From: a bacterium
GTDB taxonomy: Bacteria > Vulcanimicrobiota > JABDET01
Assembly: GCA_021800275.1 (NCBI GenBank)
Contig: JAJYZB010000003.1
Span: 126,680 to 190,679, forward strand
DNA length: 64,000 nt
Direction: 5' to 3'
Positions 1-8,679 of this stretch are shown one piece after another. Positions within the stretch are counted from its first letter, which is position 1. Each line of letters starts with the position of its first letter. The position numbers and the translations under genes are program-made. The notes beneath the pieces are model-generated. The model was not told the origin of the DNA and did no database searches. It was given only the letters and a program-made list of their open reading frames with translations.

Positions 1-48
1 AATTTATAAGCATAATACAAATCATATCATAAAATTAAGGAGGGCATC

Positions 49-453
49 ATGCAGCAAGCAACAACAAAGTTTCACACCATTACACTCAATGACTTAAAGG
101 AGAAAGTTCTTCACAGCCACCATACTCCTGTATTGATCAACGTGCTGAGCGAGGAGTCTTTTCAGAAATCCAATGGATTAAGACTTCCTGGCAGCTACTG
201 GATCCCAAATGCAGAAGTGGATCGCAAAGTTCCTTTAATGTTTTCCAAAAACAAGGAAATGGTGGTTTACTGCTCCAGTTTCGACTGCACTGCCAGCGAG
301 AAAGCAGCAGAAAAACTCCAGGACATGGGTTACACCAATGTCCATGTTTATAAAGGTGGAGTCAAAGAGTGGAAAGAAGCTGGACTTCCAATGGAAACAA
401 ATCAAGAAATGAGCGGCTGCTGCGGCGGAACATCTTCCTGCGGCTGCGATTAA
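49..453 (+). CDS. Rhodanese-like domain protein with Cys-rich tail
   Basis: Single rhodanese domain of 134 residues, expected to carry persulfide sulfur or act as a sulfurtransferase in the cytoplasm; no signal peptide. The candidate active-site Cys is C75 in the loop CSSFDC (75-80), after a hydrophobic strand typical of the fold. The last ten residues hold four cysteines (C124, C125, C131, C133) in a CC-x5-C-x-C pattern, which is not part of a normal rhodanese and could bind a metal or relay sulfur. A strong AAGGAGG ribosome site lies about 6 bases before the ATG. It is followed by its own terminator, so it is probably the last or only gene of its transcript. The substrate is unknown. Confidence 0.85.
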   Translation: MQQATTKFHTITLNDLKEKVLHSHHTPVLINVLSEESFQKSNGLRLPGSYWIPNAEVDRKVPLMFSKNKEMVVYCSSFDCTASEKAAEKLQDMGYTNVHVYKGGVKEWKEAGLPMETNQEMSGCCGGTSSCGCD

Positions 454-470
454 ATCAGCTAATCTCACAA

Positions 471-497
471 AGAGGGGGGCAACCCCCTCTTTTTTTT
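471..497 (+). terminator. Rho-independent terminator after rhodanese gene
   Basis: Perfect 8-bp stem AGAGGGGG/CCCCCTCT (471-478 with 483-490) around a GCAA tetraloop, followed by a run of seven T. It ends the rhodanese transcript just before the dehydrogenase start. Confidence 0.9.
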
Positions 498-513
498 CGA
501 GCTTAAAGGAATC

Positions 514-1512
514 ATGAAAGTTGTCTTAAATCTTCAATACGGATATTATTTTCTGAATCTTACCCAGCGGCATGTGGATTCCCTAGAGTTAAATTTTCCT
601 CAAATCAATTTTGTCAACCTCGAAAAAGAAGATAACAGATTACTGCCTGAAATCCAAGAAGCGGATGCATTTGTCACCTGGCCCATCGGACTTGAAAAAT
701 TTAAAAACATCGCTGAAACAGCTAGAAATCTAAAGTGGATTCAATTCAGCTACACAGGTGTCTCTCAAGAGTACCTTGAAATTGCTAAAAACAGGAGTTG
801 GATCTCCACCAATGCCAAAGGAATTGCTTCTGAATCAGTCTCTCTGCATGCCCTCAGTTTACTTCTTGTCCTTGAACGAAACCTACACCTGGCTTTCCAG
901 CAGCAGCAAGAGAAAAAATGGAATCATCACGTTTTTACAGAGCAGGATTATGGGTTCTCAGGAATACGGGACAAAACCCTGGGAATAGTGGGTCTAGGAA
1001 GCATAGGTGAAAAACTGGCGGCAAAAGCTGCCGGTCTAGGGATGAGAGTTCTCGGAATTAAAAAAAATTTTAACAAAACCCTTCCCTATGTCGAAAAAAT
1101 TCTCCCCCCTTCGCAGATTTCTACACTGCTTAAAGAGTCTGATGCATTAATTCTCTGCGCTCCTTTATTAAAAGAAACCAGATGCCTGCTGCGAGATCGC
1201 GAATTTGATCAAATGAAAAGGACAGCTTTTTTAATCAATGTGGCAAGAGGTGGACTCATTGATGAAAGCGCTTTAATTGAAGCGCTTCAGCAAAAAAAAA
1301 TAGCGGGAGCAGCTCTGGATGTTGTTCAGGAAGAACCTCTAGCTCCTGACAGCCCACTTTATCGAACTCCTCGTTTAATTTTAACCCCTCATACTGCGGG
1401 ACTGGACCGCCATTACACGGATTCATTAGTGGCTCTGATTTTAGAAAATCTAAAACTCTTTTCAGAAGGGAATCTGTTAATAAATCAAATTGACTACTCA
1501 AAAGGATATTAA
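514..1512 (+). CDS. D-isomer-specific 2-hydroxyacid dehydrogenase
   Basis: NAD(P)-dependent oxidoreductase of 332 residues, the usual family length. The Rossmann motif GLGSIG sits at 160-165. The family catalytic residues are visible: R245 in NVARGG, the Glu in EEPLAPDSP near 273-274, and H293 in LTPHTAG. It would interconvert a D-2-hydroxyacid and a 2-oxoacid, such as glyoxylate, hydroxypyruvate or phosphoglycerate; the sequence does not show which. It lacks an ACT domain, so classic SerA is less likely. The ATG follows an AAAGGA site. A small hairpin (1520-1540) with no T-run follows the stop. Confidence 0.88.
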   Translation: MKVVLNLQYGYYFLNLTQRHVDSLELNFPQINFVNLEKEDNRLLPEIQEADAFVTWPIGLEKFKNIAETARNLKWIQFSYTGVSQEYLEIAKNRSWISTNAKGIASESVSLHALSLLLVLERNLHLAFQQQQEKKWNHHVFTEQDYGFSGIRDKTLGIVGLGSIGEKLAAKAAGLGMRVLGIKKNFNKTLPYVEKILPPSQISTLLKESDALILCAPLLKETRCLLRDREFDQMKRTAFLINVARGGLIDESALIEALQQKKIAGAALDVVQEEPLAPDSPLYRTPRLILTPHTAGLDRHYTDSLVALILENLKLFSEGNLLINQIDYSKGY

Positions 1513-1573
1513 GAAAGGATTTCTTCTCTTTAAGAAGAAAATGATTTAGAAAATTCTATTCAGGAGGGGCGTA

Positions 1574-2920
1574 GTGAGAAAGATCGTTGTTTCTTTTTTG
1601 TCTTTGTTTTTAGGAGTGATCGTATTTGCTGGATGCCGCGCCATTCCACCACCTGCAGGTGAAATCATTCCAAGCTCCTCCAGTTCTTCTACTTCTTCTA
1701 CTCCACCTACCAGTTCACAAGGACTCAATTTAACATCTGTTGCCATTAACCCAGCGGCATCTGCTGCTGCTGCTGTTGGATTTTCTACCTCAAGTGGACA
1801 AGGAACTATTTTAGTGAGCAGTGGAGGCATAGGAAGCTGCGGCAGCGGCTCAGGACACTTCCCCTGCGGCACCTGGAAATCTCCCTTGTCTCTTCCCTCC
1901 TCTCTTTTGCCTCTCACATCTGTCGCATTTGATTCAAGCAGCACCATCAACTCTTATGGTTTGGCAGTAGGAGCATCAGACACAATGCTTGCCACAACTG
2001 AACCGGCCACCTCGTGGTCAACTGTAACTCCTTCGTTTACCTGTTCTACAAACACTCCTGTTTCCTTGACAGGAACTAGTTTTTCAGGTGTCAGTATATT
2101 CGGAGCTCAAGTGGATCAAAACCCTGCTATAATTGTTGGAGGTCCATATTCAGATTCATGTTCAGCAGCCAATGCCACAACAGGCCTTATTGCAGTAACT
2201 ACCACTCAAAGTTTTCCCTATTCCCAATGGGAAGTCATTGATCAATATTCGGCAAATGGATCACTGCAGCAAATTCCCGACGCAAACTTCACAGGCGCAA
2301 GTTTTGCTCAAGGAGGAACGACCTCAAATTATGCTCTGGTGGTTGGATATAATCAATCCACAGGATACATTTTCCAAGGGGATACCGAAACAGGGCTTGC
2401 CAATGATTCGACAGTTTCCAATAATTCCTGGTCGTTATCCGATTCTGTTTCAGGGGCTCAATTCAATGGGGTGGCTCTTTCCGCATTCAGCGGCGCCGGC
2501 AGTGGGGCAGTTGTCGTTGGAAATAATGGAGTTATCTATATGAACCCGGCAGTAGGTTCACCCACTTCTACATGGACTCAGGTTCCTATCAACGATTTGC
2601 CAACACAAGCTCAAACCGCTAATTTCATGGGAGTTCATTTTTCCAGCGGAAGTTCCACTTCAGTAGTTGTAGTAGGGAATAATGGCGCCAATAGTCCCAT
2701 TATTTTATTTATCACGAACTGCTGCAATACAAATAACATCACATCATCCAACATCATTGACGAGACACCCAGCATTACAAATCTCACCGGATTATTTGGA
2801 ATTTGGGGGGAAGGAAATGGCACAACCCTTGCAGCTGGAAATAATGGGTTTATTCTAGAAAATGACAATGGAGGCAACAGCAGCACTACTCCCTGGTTTC
2901 AGGTTAATCCCGCGCAGTAG
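1574..2920 (+). CDS. Predicted lipoprotein with YCF48/BNR-like repeats
   Basis: Exported protein of 448 residues starting with GTG behind an AGGAGGGG site. The N-terminus is a lipoprotein signal with a lipobox ending VFAGC (Cys21), followed by a Pro/Ser/Thr linker, so it should be lipid-anchored in an envelope membrane. The rest is rich in Ser, Thr, Gly and Asn. It contains recurring strands of the form VVVGNNG-x-I, for example near residues 313, 365 and 417, which resemble YCF48/BNR beta-propeller blades. No catalytic motif is visible. A structural or binding role at the surface is plausible; the family is not recognised beyond the repeat type. Confidence 0.75.
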   Translation: MRKIVVSFLSLFLGVIVFAGCRAIPPPAGEIIPSSSSSSTSSTPPTSSQGLNLTSVAINPAASAAAAVGFSTSSGQGTILVSSGGIGSCGSGSGHFPCGTWKSPLSLPSSLLPLTSVAFDSSSTINSYGLAVGASDTMLATTEPATSWSTVTPSFTCSTNTPVSLTGTSFSGVSIFGAQVDQNPAIIVGGPYSDSCSAANATTGLIAVTTTQSFPYSQWEVIDQYSANGSLQQIPDANFTGASFAQGGTTSNYALVVGYNQSTGYIFQGDTETGLANDSTVSNNSWSLSDSVSGAQFNGVALSAFSGAGSGAVVVGNNGVIYMNPAVGSPTSTWTQVPINDLPTQAQTANFMGVHFSSGSSTSVVVVGNNGANSPIILFITNCCNTNNITSSNIIDETPSITNLTGLFGIWGEGNGTTLAAGNNGFILENDNGGNSSTTPWFQVNPAQ

Positions 2921-2925
2921 AGAGA

Positions 2926-3420
2926 CTAAAGCCCTTGTTCAGCTTTAAAAAGCGGCGCCAGTTTATCGTAAACTTTGGACAAATCCTGGCTGATCACTTT
3001 TGATTTGCCTATCACTGGCAGAAAATTTGTGTCTCCTGTCCATCTAGGAACAATATGGAGATGGAGATGATCAGCAATCCCTGCTCCTGCCGTTTTCCCC
3101 AAATTCATCCCCATGTTAAATCCTTCAGGATGAATCACTTTTTTTAAAATTTGCAGAGACAAACGGCTTGTCTCATGCAGTTCCTGCCATTCCTCTTTTT
3201 TCAGAATTTTAGGGTCAGCTAGATGCCTATTGGGAGCAATCATTAAATGCCCATCATTATAAGGATATAAATTTAACAGAACAAAGCAGTTTTTTCCACG
3301 AAATAAAACATAGTTCTTCTTATCTTTCTTTTCTTTAAACTTTGAACAAAAAATGCAATTTTTGGGAGCTTTACTTTTCAACAAATAAGAAGACCTCCAT
3401 GGAGCATAAAGATGCTCCAT
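2926..3420 (-). CDS. HIT-family nucleotide hydrolase/transferase
   Basis: Histidine-triad protein of 164 residues with the motif HLHLH at 118-122 followed by IVPRW. The N-terminus MEHLYAPWR plus a CxxC pair (C22, C25) matches the Ap4A phosphorylase-like branch of HIT proteins. It probably cleaves dinucleoside polyphosphates or similar adenylyl compounds in the cytoplasm. The start lies two bases after the stop of the upstream exported protein on the same strand, so the two are co-transcribed. The exact substrate cannot be assigned. Confidence 0.88.
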   Translation of the reverse strand: MEHLYAPWRSSYLLKSKAPKNCIFCSKFKEKKDKKNYVLFRGKNCFVLLNLYPYNDGHLMIAPNRHLADPKILKKEEWQELHETSRLSLQILKKVIHPEGFNMGMNLGKTAGAGIADHLHLHIVPRWTGDTNFLPVIGKSKVISQDLSKVYDKLAPLFKAEQGL

Positions 3421-3422
3421 GC

Positions 3423-4361
3423 TTAGGGCATGTCTCCCGCCTGAACATATTTGCTAAAGGGAAGACTGATTTGGGGCGGCTGGAAAAGCTCCACTGGAAG
3501 CTGATCATTCACGCTGACTTTCGAGTACACAACCATTCCTGCTAAAGATCCAGGCCCTTTTCTTTTCTTAAACCAATTTTCATATCTCTCAATGAGCATC
3601 GGAACCCAGTATCCATTAGGGAGCAGCACTGGATTTTTATAATAGAGAGTAACTTTATAAAGAACCGTTCTTTCTACGGTAAGATTTCCGCCGCTGGTCA
3701 CAATGTCTGTAGATCTTTTTTGTCCTTCGCTCCAGGCTTGAACTTTGCAAATATAATGACGCGCAGCATCAATCCAGATTTTAATCATGTCTTGCTTTTC
3801 CCAGGGGTCCGTTCGATTCATCAGACCAATAATATATCTTTTATCTCCATACTTATTCTGTGTTCCTAAATAAGTAAACACTGCATCCTGTGGAGCTACA
3901 GGCAGCATTAACCCAAATGGGAGAAAGCGATTATTAGCCTGGTAAGGAGTATCTACTGATTCTGCCAGAGGATAATCATATCCATTCTTCATGGTATAAA
4001 CAAATTGGCCTGTGTGAATAATCACAAACTGCTGCCTGCGAACCCCTGGCTCTATCAGATGGAATTCATACCTCAAATAGTAAGGACTTTTCCAAAATAA
4101 TCGCCCTTTCATAAGTGGGGTCAGGTCATCGGGATTGTTCGTAAGAACATACTTAGGAGACTGATTAAATCTAACATAAAAATTTGCCGTGAAATTCCGT
4201 ATAGGAGGAGCAGAAGCAGCCCTATAAATTCTGGAAAAAATCCTCCTTGCTTTAGCGGCATCCTGAGTTACAGAAGCTTTTGCGGGATACAGGAGCAGAA
4301 GAAAAAAAGAGGAAACTATTCCTAAAAACAATATGACTGGCGCAATCTTATTTCTACTCAT
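3423..4361 (-). CDS. Exported LolA-like protein of unknown function
   Basis: Periplasmic protein of about 312 residues from this start. The preferred Met gives an ideal signal peptide (MSRNKIAP, a hydrophobic core, then PAKAS). A longer form from 4445 is also open and would put 28 residues before the signal; neither start has a good ribosome site. The mature protein has the repeated-strand look of LolA/outer-membrane lipoprotein-sorting folds, for example GRLFWKSPYYLRYEF and WIDAARHYICKVQAW. It is the upstream partner of the HIT gene. Its 5' end overlaps that of the divergent gene at 4333, so at least one of the two starts must be reconsidered. Confidence 0.6.
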   Translation of the reverse strand: MSRNKIAPVILFLGIVSSFFLLLLYPAKASVTQDAAKARRIFSRIYRAASAPPIRNFTANFYVRFNQSPKYVLTNNPDDLTPLMKGRLFWKSPYYLRYEFHLIEPGVRRQQFVIIHTGQFVYTMKNGYDYPLAESVDTPYQANNRFLPFGLMLPVAPQDAVFTYLGTQNKYGDKRYIIGLMNRTDPWEKQDMIKIWIDAARHYICKVQAWSEGQKRSTDIVTSGGNLTVERTVLYKVTLYYKNPVLLPNGYWVPMLIERYENWFKKRKGPGSLAGMVVYSKVSVNDQLPVELFQPPQISLPFSKYVQAGDMP

Positions 4362-5940
4362 CGCACTTATCAGTTTACACTTCCTGAACAGAAAAGGAAA
4401 CAAACGGTTTGTTAACTTTTCGACAACTCTGTCAGTTTTCACCATCTTTTTCTTAACTGCAGTTTCAATTCCAGCGAACTTTTCTTCTCCTGAAAGACCC
4501 TCTCAGAGAAGACTTTTATGGGCTGCTCATCTAAAACCAACTGTGCTCTCCCACTTTAAAACCATCTCTAAAATTCCATCCATATATTATCAGAAAATTC
4601 AAAATACTCCTCTTTTTCCTGGAGTTGATACCCTTGCTTTAGGTCAGCTTTCTGGCTATGGGAAAGTTTTAGGAGTGTGGCGTCATTCGATGAAACACGC
4701 GTATTTTTATCTATACCTCATCAAAAAAAGAAAATTAGTCGCTGCTGGTAAACCTTATCTCCTGCCTCCGGACTCTCAACCTTTTTTCGCATTTGTCAAC
4801 AGGAAGCTCTGGATCTGCCTCGGACAGACAAAAATTTCTAATTTAGTTTTGAACCGCAGTCACTGGAAGGTTCGGCGACAATTCAACACAGGTCACAGGG
4901 TCATGGGACTGACGAATTTTCATCGCAACATCCTTTTAGCTCTTGAGAAAAAACCTGGGTGGTCATCCTTGTTTCTTTATTCATCTTCAGGGAAAAGACT
5001 GTGGGAAGAAAAAAGAGAATGGAACTCAAGATCTTATGGATTTGCAGCCTCAGGAAAAAACTTATGGGTAAGCGTCAACCACTGGGATGGATTAACAACA
5101 AGAATCCTTCACTTTTATTTCATGTCGAAACAAAAAATTGATTTATTTTCCGAGCAGCAGACCAACACCCTCAGCACAGGAAAAATTATCCTTGCAGGAG
5201 CAGGAATCATCCATCATCATCCTTATATTGCTGCCACAGTCTGGGGATTTACAACTTTTGGGCTTTTAGCCCGACAGGTTCTTTTCAGTGGCAGTTCTAA
5301 AAATTTAACCCGCATTAAAATGGTTTTCCCTTTTCCTTCGTCATTCCTAGCTTCTATATTAAAAATACACCATGAGTTGGTATTTGCAGAAGAATTCCAT
5401 CCCACCAGAGAGATTGTGCTTCCTGACTCGATCTCGGTCTGGGGGATTAAACAAATTCCTAGATTAAATTCGACGATTTCTTTAGGCTTTGATCCAAAGG
5501 GTATAAAAAAATTCACCAATCAAACCCTTCCAAAACCTAAAAGTATTCCACGAAAACCTTTTAATCCTAACCCATATCGAGCAAAACTTCTCCCCTGGCA
5601 GTGGAAAGCCTGGAAAAAATTAATGGCTGAAACAGGACAGGATGGAATTGCAGGTGTTTCCGGTCCGGATTACCCTCTTGCTCATGGATGGGATGCCATC
5701 GCAGATCCTAATCCTGAACATACAGTATGGGCAAATAATGCTACCCCAAGAGATTATTTAACAGGGAAAGTGAAGGGAACAGTCTGGCCCTATATCCCTT
5801 TTGACACTCACCCTAGAGTCATCCTCTGTGAAAGATGTCATCCTTTACGAAAAGGAGTTTACCCTTTCTGGTGCATGTACAACACCTTAATAAAAGGGAA
5901 CAAACTAACACCTGATGGGATGCGGGTCCCTCCCAGGTAA
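4333..5940 (+). CDS. Exported protein with C-terminal CxxCH heme motif
   Basis: Protein of 535 residues that I do not recognise as a family. The N-terminus has two hydrophobic stretches (about 2-16 and 30-47) suitable as signal or anchor. The middle is beta-rich and has no known motif. Near the C-terminus a single CERCH (499-503) forms a c-type heme attachment site, which requires export to the periplasm. The next two genes, resB and ccsA, build exactly such heme attachments, and the order suggests an operon with this protein as a client or partner. The 5' end overlaps the opposite gene, and no Shine-Dalgarno marks the start. Confidence 0.65.
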   Translation: MTGAILFLLIALISLHFLNRKGNKRFVNFSTTLSVFTIFFLTAVSIPANFSSPERPSQRRLLWAAHLKPTVLSHFKTISKIPSIYYQKIQNTPLFPGVDTLALGQLSGYGKVLGVWRHSMKHAYFYLYLIKKRKLVAAGKPYLLPPDSQPFFAFVNRKLWICLGQTKISNLVLNRSHWKVRRQFNTGHRVMGLTNFHRNILLALEKKPGWSSLFLYSSSGKRLWEEKREWNSRSYGFAASGKNLWVSVNHWDGLTTRILHFYFMSKQKIDLFSEQQTNTLSTGKIILAGAGIIHHHPYIAATVWGFTTFGLLARQVLFSGSSKNLTRIKMVFPFPSSFLASILKIHHELVFAEEFHPTREIVLPDSISVWGIKQIPRLNSTISLGFDPKGIKKFTNQTLPKPKSIPRKPFNPNPYRAKLLPWQWKAWKKLMAETGQDGIAGVSGPDYPLAHGWDAIADPNPEHTVWANNATPRDYLTGKVKGTVWPYIPFDTHPRVILCERCHPLRKGVYPFWCMYNTLIKGNKLTPDGMRVPPR

Positions 5941-5979
5941 AGGATTTTATTCTCAAGAAATGGAAAGTTAAGCTCTGAT

Positions 5980-7449
5980 ATGATCCAAAACACTGCTGAA
6001 CCTCCTGTGCTCCAAAAGCCAGGAGCAAAACAAACTCTGCTGGAAAAGAATTTCCTTGACCGCCTCTGGGACTTTTTTAGTTCAGGGCAAATGGCGATCT
6101 GGCTTTTAAGTCTGTCAGGGCTGTCGGTTCTGATCGGAACAATCGTAGAGCAGAACAAGTCTCCTGAAAAATATATCAGGACTTACGGACCTTTGATAGC
6201 TCAATTGATTCAATGGTTCCACATTTACGATCTGTATCACAGTTGGTGGTTCGAAATTATAATGGCGTTTATCTGTCTCAATCTTTTTCTTTCAAACTTT
6301 AATCGAGCTGAAAAAGTGTTAAAAAAATATTACCACGCGTCAGTTCCGATGGAACCTTCCTATTTCAGAGATGCTCCAGCAAAACTAACTCAAAACGTAA
6401 AAGGAGGAATTCAGGAAGCTTGTTTAAAATTGGAAAACTCTTTCCTGAAAATAAAATATAACTTTCAAAAAGAACAATTGGGAGACACCACGTATTATTA
6501 TGCAGAAAAAGGAAAACTCACTGTCTGGGGTTCTCTTGTGGCTCATATTGGACTGCTTCTCCTATTCGTTGGAGTCATTGTGGGGCATTTTTCAGGCGGC
6601 TATTTTTTCGGTCACTATATTCCACCCCAGGGATTTGACAGAACAACCATGCTGCTGCCAGGTCAGAGTTACTACATTCCGGAGGGAGACTTTGGGTTCA
6701 CTTTAAAAAGATTTGTGGCTAGATGGAATAAAGAACGTATTCCTACTCTTTACAGGAGCACAGTTGTTGTTTTTAATAGAAGGGGGAAAGATTTATTCAC
6801 ATCAAACATAGAAGTTAATCACCCTCTTGTTTATCACAATGTAAAAATATATCAAGCCACTTATACTCCAGGTTATATCGTAGGACATTATACGGATTTG
6901 AATGGGAAGAAACATGTCTTTAGAGTCATGGTCCAGCAGGGGGGAAACATGTTTTTTACGATTCATCCACAGAAAGGAAAAGAATGGGTAGGAATGATCA
7001 ATAAATTTATCCCAGATATTGTTTTCGGTCCTGATGGTCAGGTTGGTTCTTTCAGCAAAGAACCCTATAATCCAGGAATTCATCTCTTGTTGGTGACGAA
7101 TATAAAAAAAATGCCTCCAGACCCCAAGAGCATAAAAAAAGTTGGCTGGTTAACCAAAACATTAACCGCATCCTATCACGGAATCCAATTCCATTTTGAC
7201 AAACTGGTTCTGGTCAGCGGCTTTGAAATCAAAAGAGATCTAGGAGTTCCCATTATTTTTACAAGTTTTGCAGTCATTGTTTTAGGAGTCATTTTAACTT
7301 TTTACACACCTCACAAAGTTATTCGCGCCCAGATTGTTTCAAACCCTAATGGTTCACAAATTGTTATTGCTGCTTCCCGAAGAGACAGAGAACAGAACTA
7401 CGAAAAAGATTTCAATTCTATTCAAAAGGTTTTTCAATTAAAATCTTGA
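5980..7449 (+). CDS. resB: Cytochrome c biogenesis protein ResB (Ccs1)
   Basis: Membrane subunit of the System II cytochrome c synthase, 489 residues. Transmembrane segments are visible near residues 38-58, 88-106, 180-203 and 425-447, with the large periplasmic loop between the third and fourth. The family signature NHPLVYHNVKIYQATY is present in that loop. Together with CcsA it moves heme across the membrane and attaches it to CxxCH motifs. It lies 39 bases after the CxxCH protein gene and about 60 bases before ccsA. No strong ribosome site is seen immediately before the ATG. Confidence 0.92.
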   Translation: MIQNTAEPPVLQKPGAKQTLLEKNFLDRLWDFFSSGQMAIWLLSLSGLSVLIGTIVEQNKSPEKYIRTYGPLIAQLIQWFHIYDLYHSWWFEIIMAFICLNLFLSNFNRAEKVLKKYYHASVPMEPSYFRDAPAKLTQNVKGGIQEACLKLENSFLKIKYNFQKEQLGDTTYYYAEKGKLTVWGSLVAHIGLLLLFVGVIVGHFSGGYFFGHYIPPQGFDRTTMLLPGQSYYIPEGDFGFTLKRFVARWNKERIPTLYRSTVVVFNRRGKDLFTSNIEVNHPLVYHNVKIYQATYTPGYIVGHYTDLNGKKHVFRVMVQQGGNMFFTIHPQKGKEWVGMINKFIPDIVFGPDGQVGSFSKEPYNPGIHLLLVTNIKKMPPDPKSIKKVGWLTKTLTASYHGIQFHFDKLVLVSGFEIKRDLGVPIIFTSFAVIVLGVILTFYTPHKVIRAQIVSNPNGSQIVIAASRRDREQNYEKDFNSIQKVFQLKS

Positions 7450-7510
7450 ATTTCTCTATGATTTAAATTATGCTTCAAAAAAATTCTACTTCACAAAAAA
7501 GGAGTGTTTT

Positions 7511-8500
7511 ATGCCTCAGCCTCATTATATGGATATAATTTACAATATTATTTGGGGGGGATATCTTCTGGCATCCTTGCTTTATTTGTCTCTCCTGATA
7601 TGGCAGAGCGTGCCATTAGCAAAGACAGCAAAAGCAGTTCTGATCATCACTGTTGTTCTGCAGCTGATCTTCATTTTGCTTCGAATGAGAGCAGACAGAA
7701 ATTATGTTGGATTCTGGTACGCGCCGTTAGCCAATCTTTTTGAAGAAGCAACCTGCCTGACCTTTGCTGTATCTGTTTACTATCTAGTAACAGAATCATT
7801 CACTAATTTCAGGGCGTTAGGTACAATCATTGTTCCATTAAATACACTGCTTGTAACCTGGTGCGCCCTGGGTGGACCAGGAAACAGCGCTATGAGCTAT
7901 AGTCTTGAACAGCCGCCGCCAGCGCTTCGCAGCTACTGGATTGATATTCACGTTCCCACTCATCTAATTGCTTACAGCGCTCTGGTCATCGCTTTTGGGC
8001 TAGCCATTTTCTATCTGATCAAAGCGCCTTATGACAGGGGGTCAGGAAAACTTGTGACCGGATTTTTATCCTGGATTCCTTTTGGCTTTAGGATGAATGA
8101 ATTATTAGGATTTTTAGAGGGCAAGTTGTCCGAATTTTTATCCTGGGTTCCTTCCAGCGATAGAATTGACAAAATGATTTATAGAGCAGTTGTTATAGGC
8201 TTTAGTTTTTTAACTGCCTTAATTATGCTGGGAGCCACATGGGCAGAAGTTTCATGGGGAACCTATTGGGGATGGGATCCAAAAGAAACATCTGCTCTCA
8301 TTACCTGGATCGTATATGCTGTTTACCTTCATGGGAGATTTCTCCTTGGATGGGGGACCAAACAAAGAACTCTTCTAGCTGTCCTCTGTATTGTTGGATT
8401 TGCTTCTCTCATGTTCACCTATCTAGGAGTAAGTTTCCTGCTGCCTGGACTGCACAGCTATCTCAGATCGCTGTCTGTGTTTAACGTTAAACTGATTTAA
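7511..8500 (+). CDS. ccsA: Cytochrome c biogenesis protein CcsA (ResC)
   Basis: Polytopic heme-handling protein of 329 residues that pairs with ResB. The tryptophan-rich WWD motif is clear (WGTYWGWDPKE, about 248-258), followed by conserved ITW and H residues used for heme binding. Several transmembrane helices cover nearly the whole length. The start has a good AAAGGAG site. A strong terminator follows directly, so the heme-attachment operon ends here. Confidence 0.93.
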   Translation: MPQPHYMDIIYNIIWGGYLLASLLYLSLLIWQSVPLAKTAKAVLIITVVLQLIFILLRMRADRNYVGFWYAPLANLFEEATCLTFAVSVYYLVTESFTNFRALGTIIVPLNTLLVTWCALGGPGNSAMSYSLEQPPPALRSYWIDIHVPTHLIAYSALVIAFGLAIFYLIKAPYDRGSGKLVTGFLSWIPFGFRMNELLGFLEGKLSEFLSWVPSSDRIDKMIYRAVVIGFSFLTALIMLGATWAEVSWGTYWGWDPKETSALITWIVYAVYLHGRFLLGWGTKQRTLLAVLCIVGFASLMFTYLGVSFLLPGLHSYLRSLSVFNVKLI

Positions 8501-8520
8501 CCTGGAGAAATACAGCTCCC

Positions 8521-8552
8521 GCCCTTCTTACATCAAGAAGGGCGTTTTTTTT
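8521..8552 (+). terminator. Rho-independent terminator after ccsA
   Basis: Perfect 9-bp stem GCCCTTCTT/AAGAAGGGC (8521-8529 with 8535-8543), 5-base loop, then G and eight T. Confidence 0.92.
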
Positions 8553-8679
8553 AATACAAAGTGTGGATAGCCAGAACCTTTGCAAATAGAATCTGTTAAG
8601 GATCCCAATTTTTATAGGTTTTCTTCTTTTTTTATAGAAATAACAAAGTGTAAGCAATCCATAAAAAGGGGGAGAACCA

